Assembly: GCA_020744425.1 (NCBI GenBank)
Contig: JAGMUV010000005.1
Location: forward strand, 3,410,001-3,474,000
Reading direction: 5' to 3'
Length of the DNA: 64,000 nt
From: Dactylonectria macrodidyma
Taxonomy: Eukaryota; Ascomycota; Sordariomycetes; Hypocreales; Nectriaceae
In this document: one piece after another, positions 1 through 11,192 of the stretch
Layout of the letters: each line of letters begins with the position of its first letter
Numbering within the stretch: the first letter of the stretch is position 1
Notes under the pieces: generated by a model
Databases searched by the model: none
Told to the model about the DNA's origin: nothing
Seen by the model: only the letters and a program-made list of their open reading frames with translations
Position numbers and translations under genes: made by a program

Positions 1-773
1 TACAGGCGTTGCGTTGGATGAGCTGAAAGGGGGGGCAACCCCGAAAAAAGTGTATTATGATCTATCTGGCTGGGTGCCAACTTTGGGGAGAGAGAGGTCC
101 CCATCAGTATACAAAAGGCTTCCAAGGCCGGTGCCCACGACAAGGATTTCTCTCATCCCCAAATCAACCCGCCTTCACCCCACGCCTTTAACACCCCGAT
201 CCAAGATTTGTTTTCTCTATCTTTACTTTTTATCCAAAATCCCGATACCCTTTTTTTTTTCTATTTCCCGTTGAGGACCTAGTCAACAGACAGGACATAT
301 ATCACTACATTCATTCTAGGTTGGGGTGCTTTTGCCAGACACAAGCACCTACCATCCGTACATCCCTTCTTCTGCACGAGGCACCTACACTCGCAGAAGT
401 CAACCCAGACCTTTCGTCTCTTTTCATCACCACAGCAAGACCCCACGAGGCCCTCGTATTTCTTCTCAGTCCATCCCACCTCTGTGAGGCTCGACCACTT
501 GAGCAACACACACTCACAAAAAGACACCACACAAATCATACAGCTATCTGTGTGCAAAGTTTCCTGCAGCCTTGTCCGCTTATTCGCGTTCCCTCTTTCC
601 TCGTCAGTCAACATAAGTCCCTTTGCATCTCACCACTCCAAACATTAACACAACCCGCGCTTACACTCACTCACACTCACAGTCAACTTCACTTCAAGGC
701 ACAACCACTCCCACAACTTCGACTTCAGCTTCAACTTCATCTTTTCAAACGTCACTAACAAATTTACGACGCA
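1..773. other. Upstream region and long leader of the small Cys-rich gene
   Basis: No gene is seen. A TATA-like element (TATACAAAAG) lies at 108-117. From about 330 to 770 the + strand is very rich in C, A and T with almost no G (repeated ACTCAC and TTCAACTTC runs), which is typical of the pyrimidine-rich leaders of strongly expressed fungal genes. Open frames here are long only because of this composition and do not begin with ATG. Confidence 0.5.
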
Positions 774-977
774 ATGGCTGCCGAGACCAAGACTCCGCTT
801 GTCGATGCCTGCTGCCCCGTCTGCTGCCGCGCTTGTGACCTCAACTCTCACGACTATTGTCTGCCATGCGCCACTAGCCCCTACTGCAACAGTGGCGTCA
901 TGGAGGACACCGAAGTCAAGAAGTCACCCACCGCCCAGAGCGGAGGCAACGGATCCAAGAAGGTCACCAAAAAGTAA
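774..977 (+). CDS. Small cysteine-rich protein, unknown function
   Basis: I do not recognise this 67-residue intronless protein. The N-terminal half carries eight cysteines, including a CCPVCC cluster, followed by single cysteines up to about residue 38; the C-terminal third is a Lys/Ser/Gly-rich polar tail ending in lysines. There is no signal peptide or membrane segment, so a cytosolic metal-binding or redox-active role is possible but is inference. The ATG sits in a good context (ACGCAATGG) right after a pyrimidine-rich leader, which favours real translation. It is divided from the convergent GH72 gene by about 410 bases. The stop overlaps a possible splice donor (AAGTAAGC), so a longer spliced form cannot be excluded. 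A second frame opens inside it but lacks the cysteine pattern. Confidence 0.6.
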   Translation: MAAETKTPLVDACCPVCCRACDLNSHDYCLPCATSPYCNSGVMEDTEVKKSPTAQSGGNGSKKVTKK

Positions 978-1008
978 GCAGCCGTGCAACATGTGTAAGA
1001 AGGGTTAG

Positions 1009-1100
1009 GCAGTGTTGAGAGTCAAGAGTTGAGGGTTGGGAGACGGCCGTGGAACGTGTAAGAGGCGTCATGCAATAAGCAGTGTTGAGAGACGGCCGTG
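1009..1100. repeat. Imperfect local duplication
   Basis: GCAGTGTTGAGA occurs at 1009-1020 and again at 1079-1090. GACGGCCGTG follows at 1042-1051 in the first copy, after an insert of 21 bases, and directly at 1091-1100 in the second copy. Confidence 0.8.
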
Positions 1101-1363
1101 CTCCAAGTTTTGATAGTTTCGCAGCTCGTGCCGAGTCACAGCTAGCAGCAAGCAAATCAAAGGATTAGTTGAAAATCCATTTTTAGCAGCTAAAAGTAAA
1201 GAGCTCAGTTCATAAAAAAAAAGGAATTTGCTGCCGACTGGTATCATGTACACACCAATGCATATTCACACTTCTCTCTCGCTCCTCCTTCCCGAGTTCA
1301 TCATGTACTCAAGTTTCCTCTCTCAGGCCGAAATTCTAACAATCATCTCACCTCTCATCTCCG

Positions 1364-1388
1364 CTCCTCTCCTCTCCTCTCCTCTCCT
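1364..1388. repeat. CTCCT simple repeat
   Basis: About five units of CTCCT directly follow the stop codon of the minus-strand GH72 gene, where they form a purine-rich AGGAG tract at the start of its 3' UTR. Confidence 0.8.
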
Positions 1389-2999
1389 TTACAGAGCAAA
1401 CATCATCGCAGCCAGGGGAACGGCAACGGCCCACATCATGGGTCGCATGAGGACAGCCGAGTCCTCCTCATCGTCAGACGCCTCATCGGCGCTGCTCGTA
1501 GTGTTGTCCGAGTCGGTCGAGTTCGTGGTCTCACTTCCAGTGTTCGCCTCATTCTTTCCGGAGGTGTTAGCCTCGTCATCCTCAAGGGGAACGACCTTGA
1601 GGCCAGTCATCTCGTTGCCGTCGGCGTCCTTGACCGTCAGAGTGACGTCCCAGTCAGAGATGTCAACAATCTTGCCCTTGGGCTTGGGGCTAAGACCATT
1701 GGTGATGAGCTTCTGGGTGCCGTTGGGGGGGACCGCCGGAAGGGTGAAGTTCGCGTCGAAGCCGTCCTCCTTGATCAGGCTGGTCTTGCAGGTCGGGGCC
1801 TTGGGGGTGTCATCGCTAGCGGTTTGGGACTGAACCTCCTCCCAGTCAATCTTAGCGAACTGGTTCTTGAGGCGGTTGAAATCACCGAGAATCTGCAGGG
1901 TATCGCCCTTGATCTGAACGAGGCCGTAGTTGTTGTCTTCCTCGGTATACTCGTAGACAACGCCACCAGAGAAGACGGGGGTCATCTCATCACCATACAT
2001 GGCTTGGGTTTCGTTCCAGTATCGGGGCTGGGGCTCGTTGCAACCGTACTCGCTGAAGAAGACAGGGATAGAGGAGGACTCGAAGCCTTCGGTAAGGTCA
2101 TCAAAGGACGAGGTCTCATACGTGGCTTCAGGACCACACCAACTGTATGAGTTGAGGGCGAAGAGGTCGGCACGGCTCATGTCGTCTTCATCGTCTTCAT
2201 CAGAACATTGCATGTAGTTCCAAGTGTCCCAGAGGACATCGCGAACATCGGCGGCGGAGTAGCCGACGGGGATCTGACGATCAAGGTTGTTCTTGATGTA
2301 ATTCTTCAGGTCACGGGTGACGGCACGGAGGTACTGGGGAACAAACTCGGCGGTCGCAATGTCGTTGATGACTTCGTTACCGGAGAAGTATAGAAGGGTG
2401 TTGGGGTAGTTTCCGAAAGCCTCGGCGATGGCAAACGTGCGGTTGAGGTACTGCATGTAGTAGCTCTCCCATGGTTTGTCGGAAGTGAGGGACTCTCCAA
2501 CAAGAGGGGAGTTGACATCAATCATCATGTACATGCCAGCCTAAATAGGTATTCAGTTAGGACTATCCTGTGAAGATGTAGCCCAAAAATGTCACTCACA
2601 GCGTTGAAAATACTGGCGCACTCGTCGTGGTTGATATCGGGGTCCAGGTTGTAGACGCGAATAGCGTTAATGCCAAGAATCTGCATGAGGGCGGCATCTC
2701 GCATGCACGTCTCCTTGTGGCTAAGGGGGTCTTTTCCAGTCTTGGGATCGTAGCCAGCACTACCGCCAGGTTGGTAAGCCACACCAACAATCTGGAACTT
2801 GTTGCCGGTCTTGCTGTTGACGAATTCGGTTCCCTTAATCTCGAGAGGTGTGACGGCGCTGACGACCGTGGCCGCGAGGGCCATGAGGGCCGCGTTAATC
2901 TATCGGGCGGCAAGGTGTGTGAGTGACCAGTCTGCGGGCTTCATCGAGCATCCAATAATCATATGGCGCACGTCGCGAGGCTTAAGGACTTACAAGCAT
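1389..2999 (-). CDS. GPI-anchored beta-1,3-glucanosyltransferase, GH72 (Gel/Gas family)
   Basis: Cell-wall enzyme of the Gas1/Gel1 family. It cuts beta-1,3-glucan and transfers the new reducing end to another chain, elongating wall glucan at the plasma membrane. Exons on the minus strand are 2994-2999, 2600-2899 and 1389-2540, giving 485 residues. The first exon is only ATG CTT, then GTAAGT. Joined, the N-terminus is a hydrophobic signal peptide beginning MLINAALMALAA. The two GH72 catalytic glutamates are visible in SGNEVIND (about Glu158) and FFSEYGCN (about Glu266). No Cys-box (CBM43) follows the catalytic domain, so it belongs to the GH72 subfamily without that module. A Ser/Thr/Asp/Glu-rich stalk and a C-terminal hydrophobic segment (about the last 17 residues) indicate a GPI anchor. 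A GA/CT-rich tract at about 3150-3330 lies in its promoter or leader. Confidence 0.95.
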
Positions 3000-5900
3000 G
3001 GTGATTAGTGGTTCTGGAGAATGTTGCGTGTTGCAGAATTTCCGAGATGTAGTCAATTAAAAAGCGTAGAGTTGAAGCCCGGGTATGCTGATTGTTGAAT
3101 CACTGTGGCCTCAGTCCACTGAAGAGTGAATGATAAGCAGAAGGTGTCAGGGCGAAAACGGATCGTGTCGAAGGAGTGACGAGAAGCGAAAACCACGGCC
3201 GAAGTGAGGACCGGGTAGAAGCAAGAGCAGAAGGAGCGTGAATGAGAACCCAAAAGGAGCGTGGGGAGAAGGAGGAGGAGGAGGAGGAGGAAGAAGAGGA
3301 GGGTGTCCAAAGGTGGTGAGGGAAGTTTGGACGGATTCCAATCTAGGGACAAACGAGGCAATCTGATTGCAACTTCCAACAGCGGATGGGCAACTTCAAC
3401 TAAGGTAGGCCCGATGGGCGGGGGGGTCCCAAACAGCCAAGACTCAGCGGCAACCCGTCGTAAGGCAGGAGAGAGAGAGACCCTGCAACCCCATGATGGG
3501 GCATTTTGCCGCAACAGTGGGCAGCGACCAAGCGTTGTGGGCAAGCGGCTGCTGGTCTCGCTGGGCATCCAGCGTCAGAGAAGCCCGTCTCGTATGGCAT
3601 TAGCCCAACTTACCAAGTCTACCTTGCCTCACTTAGGTAGGTCGGTCGGCAGGACATCCTCTAGCCCCGACGTCTGCAGCGCATGGAAGAATTAGGGCAT
3701 GTTCTCCGTTCTCAGCCTTGCCCCGAAACAGACTGGTTGTCCTGGTCCCTGGATTATTGTCAGGCACGGTGCCTGGGGTTCTAGACGGGGGAGGACAGCG
3801 CTTGGAGGCGATAGGTCGAAGCTGCGAACAGGCTCATCATCCAAGGACCCCCCATGTGGTCGTGGGTAGTCAAATGGTCTCGCCCCCAGGCTCGTTAGAC
3901 GAGCATTGATGTTACGGACCACTGGAACCCAGCCAGTGACGGACCCTCATAGCGTGTCGCTAGTCCCACTTGCCCACTATCGCCCACTGTTATTGTCCTC
4001 TCCAAGACTGGTCGTGGACTCGTCGGTCCTATGGTAGGGAAGGCAGCCCCCGCTGTTATTGCCGTCTTCTTGGAGCGGTCGGTACCTTGCAGTAGCGCCT
4101 CCGGTCGCAGGTCGTGCGGGTATTCTCTTCAAGAACGGGGTCAGACGGAAGTGAAATTAAACCAGAGCTCCCGATGCTAGGTGTGGCGCTCGCCCCTTCC
4201 CTGTCTCATCTGTAATTCGCCACGGGGCACCAAATGGGACACAACATGGTTCATCATCTCCTTCTCTCGGCTCACCGACTGCTTCTTCCAAGCCCTCCAA
4301 CTCCTCCCAACTAATTCAAGACATCCGTGACGCTTTCATGATCACCAGACATCCTTCCGAGACTCTCCTAATAAGACGCTCCATATCCACATTTCCTCAT
4401 CTTGTGCCCTCAATCTCTCTGTAGCTGTGTCGTCCTAGACACCGCAAGCCAATCTTCATTTCGTGCTCTAGTTCTCATTAACATGAGTCGTCGGTTTCTT
4501 GGAGAACCACACTTGCCTCGTAGCACCGCAACTCTCCTCTTTTCCCATCACTATACCCAGCTTCTCCACCCAATGAACACTTGGGTGACAATAATAGGCC
4601 TTCGTTCACCTCCCTCTCGTATTCTTATGCAGCCATCGTGATCTTACCAGCGCCGATAAGCCATTAAGTAGAACCATCACGAGGTTATGTGCAACCAACC
4701 GATGCTGATGCTCGGGTCCTTTCTAGGTGGCCCGCCCTCATCGCCCTTCCCCTGAAGCCTCAACATACTGCCTGTCGTAGGCAATAGCCCAGAAATGACA
4801 TTTATAGGCCTGGCAGTAGATGTGGCCCTTCACTCTCTCCCTCGTAATTATGTCAAAGGGGTGACCAAAACGCCGCAGAAGCGAAGTTTAAGAGTGGTGG
4901 CGGAATGCCTCGGAAGGCCACTCAACTAATTCTCATATCTTTGTCTCCCTCACTTAATTTTGGATTTCGTATTGTTTGCGAGGCTCCGGATCGAGTACTG
5001 GCTTGGAAATTCGTCTCCTTCGGCTGTGGTATTCTCATTACCTCTGTGTCACCACCATCGCACGCAATGGGCGAGGGCAACTTGGCAGCCCGCTAGCAAC
5101 TTGGTGCGCATCTTAGTGCATATCTGCCATGTGTTGAATGTGACACCGATCCTCAACGCGGATGGCCACAGCCTGGCACTCTGCAGGGGCTACTTGAGGT
5201 CCCTTGAATTGTTCGACATCCCCCCTGTCCACAACAGCATTCACATCTTTTGCCCCTGGAGAAACTCGGATCCACCCCGACATTCGTTCCCTTTTCAGCG
5301 GCTGCGGCCGAGATTCCTCGTCTAGAGAGCCCGGTTCTGACTCCGCAACATTCCTTCCATCTCTTCTGTTGCCCATCTCACTTTCTCGACCCGTCCAATT
5401 CCAACCCTGGCCATCAATGCCTCCCCTAGGTTGTAAGAGGTAATTAGGTCGCGTCTACCACGCATGAATGAGAATGGCGAGTGTGTGCTGATCTTCACAC
5501 CATCGTTACAGTCCCTCTCTCAATCATGTTGAAACAAGACGCTGCAGGGATATCTATCCGGTCTATTTGCCTATCACGTAGCTCAGCAATACTATTCATT
5601 TGACTTTTGAACAACCTTCGAGCGGTCCCGGCTCATGCGTCTGAGGTTGATGAAGCCTATCAAAGTGCCCCACTGACATGCGCCTGTTTCTAAACACTAA
5701 CGGAAAGCCAACCAAGCCCTTTGATGTGCCATCATTTCTGACAACGGCAATCTATTATTGACGTGTCAGTAGGCCGAATATACTGGTGGGACCAGCAATA
5801 TATTAAAAAGTGCATGGAATTAGCCACATATGCCGATTCTCTGCTGGAACCCGACGCGTCGCATTGATTGTGAGCCATCAGACCCAATGCCCACCTGCCT

Positions 5901-7310
5901 GTGGGTCTTATGTTTGCCCCATCAACGTCGGTGAAGATGATGGTTAACTTGCAATGACGCACACGAGCAATTGAGTGCTTCTCTGTCAACCTTCCTAATA
6001 GGATGGAAACCATTGACTCCGTGGGCTCTAGGATGTACGTAACAAATGACACAGGGGCTAGAATTTGGCCCTCGTCGAATGGTCTGCGTTGCGTGACCCA
6101 CTGGCATCAACCGCTTGGAGTCGACACTTCGTTATGTGGAACAATTGGTTGGGCCTGTTGCGATATACTTATAAGTTCGGTGTGCGGTATCAACTCATAG
6201 TCTGTAGGTGATATTAATTTTGCATCAGTCGTGCCCGGTTTAGATCGAATGCGTGGCTCTCTCTGTTTGGCTATCCGCTTGGATTAGGGTTCGTGAGTTG
6301 TGTGAGCTGTCAGGTATATCGCGAGAGGAGCTGACTGAAAAACGTCTTAACACGTCAACGATCATTGCGAAGGAAGATAACATGGACACTAGACACTAGC
6401 AACCGAACCGGAAAAAATGGTCACTCAAACTTGTCTAAGCTAGTAAATACAACAACAGACTCGAGTATCATGGCATGATGCCAATCCCTGCAAAGGTTGG
6501 CCTTACCCTATAGCGCTGAGGTTTATTTCACATCATCTGCCAAGAGTGTACATAGATCCCTTTACGAGCTGTCCCGTAGCCTCGAATAACCCTACCGTTG
6601 CTGGCATACTGATGCTGCTCCAGCAGGTTCATCGAGCACATCTGGGATGACCATTGTGGAGGTTGAGTTTCTACCGTCCCCACAGCATAACGCCAACATT
6701 CAACACCGAGCGGTGGCTATCTCGTCCACAGTAAGATCGCATAAATTTAGCTTATTACACCATAGCATGATCACCGGAAACCAGAACTGACTGACACTAA
6801 AACGCTTGCCCATTATGCCCTTCAGAGGAATTAAAGGCATTCTAATGAAACTAATACTCTATCAGAGTATGGGGTAACCGATCTGATTAAAGCATAGAAA
6901 GTGGAAAAAAAGATCTCTCTGGGGGTAACACTAAAACAAATCAAAAAAGTAAAGGCGTCCAGCTGAAAGAGAGGTGGTCAAGAATGCCGCCAGGTAACAC
7001 ACCACTAGCCTGGTTTATCCAGGTGTAGTTGATATGTGACTTTACTGGCACCACCACCCCGTTTTTTCCCTTTTCAAATAACTTACTCCTGCCGTGTTGC
7101 CTCAGAACGCACTCCGTTGTGGGTATAAGGCACCCTAATCAGTTCCTCCCGCCAGGAGAGACGACCGGCGGGGTCACCGACAAGGGTAAGTGCTTCTTGT
7201 TGCAATCAAGGCCGTGAGTGATGAAGAGAGTCGTAAGAATTGAGGGCTACCCTGCTGCCCAGAGACGCCATTTCTCCCTCGCCAGCACAAGTTCAAGCAC
7301 AACCGTCGGC
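3000..7310. other. 4.3-kb interval with no recognisable gene
   Basis: I see nothing codable. Near the GH72 start, 3150-3330 is a CT-rich (minus strand) promoter or leader with GGA repeats at 3266-3300. From about 3650 to 7100 all frames are broken into short pieces with no family motif, splice chain or repeat. The tract about 6240-7000 looks A/T-richer than the surrounding genes. It could be regulatory DNA, a non-coding transcript or a very old decayed insertion. Confidence 0.5.
3266..3300. repeat. GGA/AGA purine simple repeat
   Basis: Uninterrupted GGA triplets grade into AAGAAGAGGA upstream of the GH72 gene. On the coding (minus) strand this is a CTC/CTT tract, and it makes a spurious poly-Leu frame. 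Confidence 0.8.
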
Positions 7311-8483
7311 TTAGTAGCCGTTCATCGTCATTCTTTGCGAGCTTCGGCTCATCTCTCGGTCAGCAGCGGGGCTGATGGGCCTGCTGCTGGCACCACCATG
7401 GGCACTGCTCTCCTTCAGAGCTAGCAGTTGCTTGGCACGGAAAGTCTCGTAGTGGATCTGGGAGGTGGTCTCAATGAGATCCTGGAGGTGTGTTCGGAGG
7501 AGGAAGTTGCGCAGGTAAACGAATTCGCAGTGAGTCTCATCCTCGACGTTGATGACACCCCATCGGTTCTGGCGGCCTCGGACCTGCTTGCCGTTGACAA
7601 TGATCGACTTCTCAGATCCAACAACAGCGAAGGGGACGAGGCTCTGGTATCACGTTAGAAAGACGTTATCCCAAGGGATTGTGTTAAGCCGTACCTTGAT
7701 CTGACTGTTCAGGGCTCGCTCCTCATCATCAAACTCATCGTTGTCGTAGGGGAACATCTTGAGGTTGTGGAAAGCAAACTCCTCCTTGATGCGCTCCTTG
7801 AAAGCCAGGCGCTCCTCCGAGGTCAGGGAGTCAGCCTTGGCGATGACGGGAACGACGTTGACGACGTCAGACAGCTTCTTCAGGACGACAATGTCGATGG
7901 GCTTCAGGGAGTGGCCCGAGGGGTGGATGAAGAAGAGGCAGCAGTGGATACGGGTATCCTGGATATAGCGCTCCCGCTGTGCAGTGAGCTCCTTGCGCAA
8001 GTACGCGGAGTGCTGATCCTTGATATACTTGACGATGGGGTCCCAGCAGCGGTCGTTGTTGACCAGGTCGCCATATCCAGGGGTGTCGACGATGTTGAGT
8101 CTCAATCGGACGCCGTTCTCCTCGATGATGTGGGACACGGCCTGGATCTCGGTGGTGGAGCGGATAGGCTCCTCAGGCTGAAGGCGACCCTTGGAGTCGA
8201 TGAGGTGGGAAGCGAAGATGGTGTTGATTAGGGTCGACTTGCCCATACCAGTCTGGCCTGGAAGCGCGAACGCAAGTTAGTACACGGGTGAGAACACGCG
8301 GCCAGTTTGGTGATGGGCTGATAGCAGTGGTCGTGGGCGAGCACGACGACGAGTTTACTTACCAACGCAGATCACATTGAACTGGAAGCCACGCTTCAAC
8401 AGCTTGCGCTCGATCTGGGACGTGATGCTGTCGAAACCGACATGACTCTTAGGGGCGATGGTGCTGGGGGGAACGGTAGCCAT
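7311..8483 (-). CDS. CDC10: Septin, Cdc10/AspD type
   Basis: GTP-binding cytoskeletal protein that co-polymerises with other septins into filaments and rings at septa and hyphal tips. Minus-strand exons 8363-8483, 7695-8257 and 7311-7643 give 338 residues. Motifs: P-loop GQTGMGKS at about residues 41-48 (Met replaces the usual Leu), switch II DTPGYGD, and G4 AKAD. The septin unique element FVYLRNFLLRTHLQDLIE lies near the C-terminus. The N-terminal stretch HVGFDSITSQIERKLLKRGF and the lack of a long C-terminal coiled coil match the Cdc10 class rather than Cdc3, Cdc11 or Cdc12. Donors are GTAAGT and GTACGG, acceptors CAG. It is divergent from the mitochondrial L32 gene, about 650 bases head to head. 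Confidence 0.95.
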
Positions 8484-9134
8484 CTTGAAGGAGGTGTTGG
8501 GAGATGTTGGTCGGGTCGGTGTGCTAAGCGGCCGGGATGAAGCTGAAGCTGAAGAAGCGAAGGTCTTCGTGTATTCCAAGAAAGACTGGTAGTCGATGCA
8601 GCAGGAACACGCGATCGCAAAGAGTTGCTGGGTCAAGGCGACGTTGTTGAAGAGCAGCAAGGTGCAAGTTGAAAGATGGGAGAGACGGCGTCAAATGGAT
8701 CCTAGGGGAACTTTTCGGGCACTGGGCTGTTCCTGCCACCAGCAGACAACAATTTCCGTACTAGAAGGGAGGTACAGGGGGCGGAAGAAAGGGGGAAGGT
8801 ATGTTTGAAGCTGCCCATTGGCTAGCTGCCGTCTGTGCGCGAAGTAGCTCTTGATTGGCCCGCTGGCACTTTGACGAAATGGAGCCAGCCAACCCTTCAG
8901 ACTTTTGACAACTGGAACACCTCATGCGGAAAGAACATCGAGACTCGACGACGGAGGAATTGAGTATCCCCGCTGCTCACTAACAACGCAATCGGCCACC
9001 GAGGCACTGATATAGTGACCCCAGAAGTCTCCGATTGTCTCGAGTGTCCAACCTGTGCCGGTGCGCCTTCCCCGAATCGATCGCACATCTCGCAATACCA
9101 TATAGCAATTCTTTGCTTCCTTGCTCCCGTCACC
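8484..9134. promoter_or_regulatory. Shared upstream region of CDC10 and MRPL32
   Basis: This 651-base interval separates two divergent start codons and must hold both promoters. No TATA box or other definite element is obvious. Confidence 0.4.
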
Positions 9135-9575
9135 ATGGCCGCCGTTTCAGCCTCCCTTCTCCCTCGACTTTCTACCCCGACCCTCCTCGCCTCCTCAAGA
9201 TGGTCAAGTCTCTCCTTCCGCCAGTTCACACAGAGGCTCTTCCCCGCGGTGTCGATCGCGATCCCCGGCCTTTCGTTGAACCTACCGACTCTCGATGATA
9301 TCTGGGAGGGCCTTCTCCGGGCCGTGCCGAAGAACAAGGTCTCACACTCAAGGAAGCGACACAGACAGATGGCGGGCAAGGCGCTGAAGGATGTGAACCA
9401 TCTCTGCAAATGTCCTGGCTGCGGTGAGATCAAGCGAACACACCGTTTATGCCAAACCTGCCTAGAAGGTAACCCATGACTTTGCTAGCATACTATTTTG
9501 GTATTAAAACTGACGACTGGCACAGAAATGAAGAGAATCTGGCGTCAGGACTACCCGACTGATAAGCCGTTTTAA
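9135..9575 (+). CDS. MRPL32: Mitochondrial large-subunit ribosomal protein bL32m
   Basis: Mitochondrial ribosome protein. Exons 9135-9468 and 9526-9575 (GTAACC...CACAG) give 127 residues. The N-terminus is Ser/Leu/Arg-rich with few acidic residues, as expected of a mitochondrial presequence. The mature part opens with VPKNKVSHSRKRHRQ, the bL32 signature. It is followed by the zinc ribbon CPGC...CQTC, at about residues 95-110, and a short basic tail in exon 2. In yeast, Mrpl32 is matured by the m-AAA protease; conservation of that step here is inferred. The upstream frame without a stop is longer, but 9135 is the first ATG that gives a presequence (context CACCATGG). Confidence 0.93.
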
Positions 9576-10057
9576 ATGAGAGAGGGAGTGGGACTCCGAA
9601 GTTCTACCAACACCTGTACCAAGCAGTCTGTATAATCTCCACGGATCGTGCATACCATGGGCGTTTGGGCTCTTTTGGGCCTTGTATGAATATCGTCAAA
9701 TGAAAAAAAACAACAACTGATGTCTATCAAGAAGTGCGTCCTAATTAAATGTCCGCTGTGACTGTAGTTCTCTTCTCGCGTGACGCACACATTCGCTAAT
9801 GACTTCTGAAACCATGGGCTCTTCCTGTGACATGTTTGAATGAAAGAAGAAAAAACTGCTATGTCAACGGATTTGATACTGTTGATCTTCTGGAAATGTG
9901 TACCAAGTTGGGGTTTGTAGGTCGTGGTTCGTTGTTGCTCACATGTGCCTGGAAGAATGGTAGCCTCAAAAAATGCCCCACCAAACCCATCGCATCTCGA
10001 ATCTCTCACTCGAGCACAACGTCATAACTTGGAGTCCTTTGCAGGCATAGGTACACG
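9576..10057. other. Spacer between MRPL32 and SKI8
   Basis: Tandem genes. It holds the MRPL32 3' UTR and the SKI8 promoter. No gene or definite motif is seen. Confidence 0.5.
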
Positions 10058-11192
10058 ATGGTAAGCGCGCGCAGCCCTATTTTGATATCACTTTCTCATT
10101 ATTTTTCAGTCCAAACAATATTTGACCACGCACACCGTGGATAATGGTCAGTTTTCCCTTCTACCCCGCCGTCGCGGGGAGAGCAGTGCATGAAGGGAAG
10201 CTTACCGGGAGCACGCAGCTCACATTACGGACATTTTTGCCGTGGCAACAACACCAAAAGCCGTGATTTCGGGCAGCGGATCTTCGGTGTTGCACATCCA
10301 CGACTCTACTGATCCCTCGTTTCCTCTGAAGCAGTCCATCTCCGATGCCCACAAGCTCGGCTGCCACCATGTCTGCACCTCTCGTAGCGGCAACGTTGCT
10401 GCCAGCGCTGGTTTCGGGGGCGAGGTGAAGATCTGGACTGTGGACAAGGACACTGGAGAATGGAGTCTAGAAGGGGAGATCACTGGGCCTTCGGCAAAGC
10501 CCGGCGAGGCGTGGGCTTTGGCGTTGAGTGAGGATGGAAAGTACCTGGCTACGACAACCAACGACGGGAGAGTCAACGTTTGGAATATCCTGGACGAAAA
10601 CAAACCCAAGATTCGGGAGTACGAGACCGGAAGCCCTGGCTCTGGAAGCTTTGGGATGTGCGTGGACTTAAGCCGAGATGGCAAATACACTGCCAGCGGG
10701 CACCAGAATGGAGCGGTTTACATATTCAACAACGATACAGGACGAGTCCTGTATTCATTGTCAGGTAAGCAACATATGAATCCCTTGTCGTCGAAGAGCA
10801 ACAACTAAACAGCTTTTTAAGGTCTTGCGAAACCGGTGCGCACAGTGGCATTTTCGCCTGGGAATTCTCGTCTGGCTGCCGCCGGTGACGCCGGAATCAT
10901 TGCGCTCTACGATATGAAGCACGGAGAACACATCGGAAATCTGACTGGCCACTCCTCATGGATCACCGCTGTTGACTGGAGCGACACCGGCGAGTTCCTT
11001 CTCAGTGGGTCGATGGATGGGAAGGTCAAAGTCTGGTCGATTGAGAGGAGTGCGTGTGTTGCTACACATAGCGAGACGGACAAGGCGCTGTGGGCAGTGA
11101 AGTGGCTACCGAAAACAGTGAGAAGCGAGATGTTTGTGGCAGCGGGAGCCAACCGGAGCCTTTCATTCTATCGGGAGGCTACTGGGAACTGA
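10058..11192 (+). CDS. SKI8: WD40 protein Ski8/Rec14, superkiller complex subunit
   Basis: Ski8 is the WD-repeat subunit of the Ski2-Ski3-Ski8 complex, which feeds mRNA to the cytoplasmic exosome; in yeasts it also supports meiotic recombination (Rec14 in fission yeast). Four exons: 10058-10060, 10110-10146, 10219-10764 and 10822-11192, giving 318 residues. Exon 1 is the ATG alone, followed at once by GTAAGC. Exon 2 supplies SKQYLTTHTVDN and exon 3 continues AHITDIFAVATTPKAV, the usual N-terminus of fungal Ski8. WD-like blades are visible, e.g. GGEVKIWTVD, DGRVNVWNI, NGAVYIFNNDTG, AGIIALYDMKHG and DGKVKVWSIERS. The length fits the short Rec14-like form. Without the two small 5' exons the protein would lack its first blade strand. 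Confidence 0.93.

Larger units (their letters stand above)
978..1388. other. 3' spacer between convergent genes
   Basis: No gene. It holds the 3' ends of the small Cys-rich gene (+) and the GH72 gene (-), a locally duplicated block at 1009-1100 and a CTCCT repeat at 1364-1388 next to the GH72 stop codon. Confidence 0.6.

Noticed and set aside
3053..3568. Minus-strand frame of 171 codons with a long Leu run
   Set aside because: The Leu run comes from the CTC/CTT repeat at 3266-3300 in the GH72 promoter or leader. No ATG-supported family motif is present.
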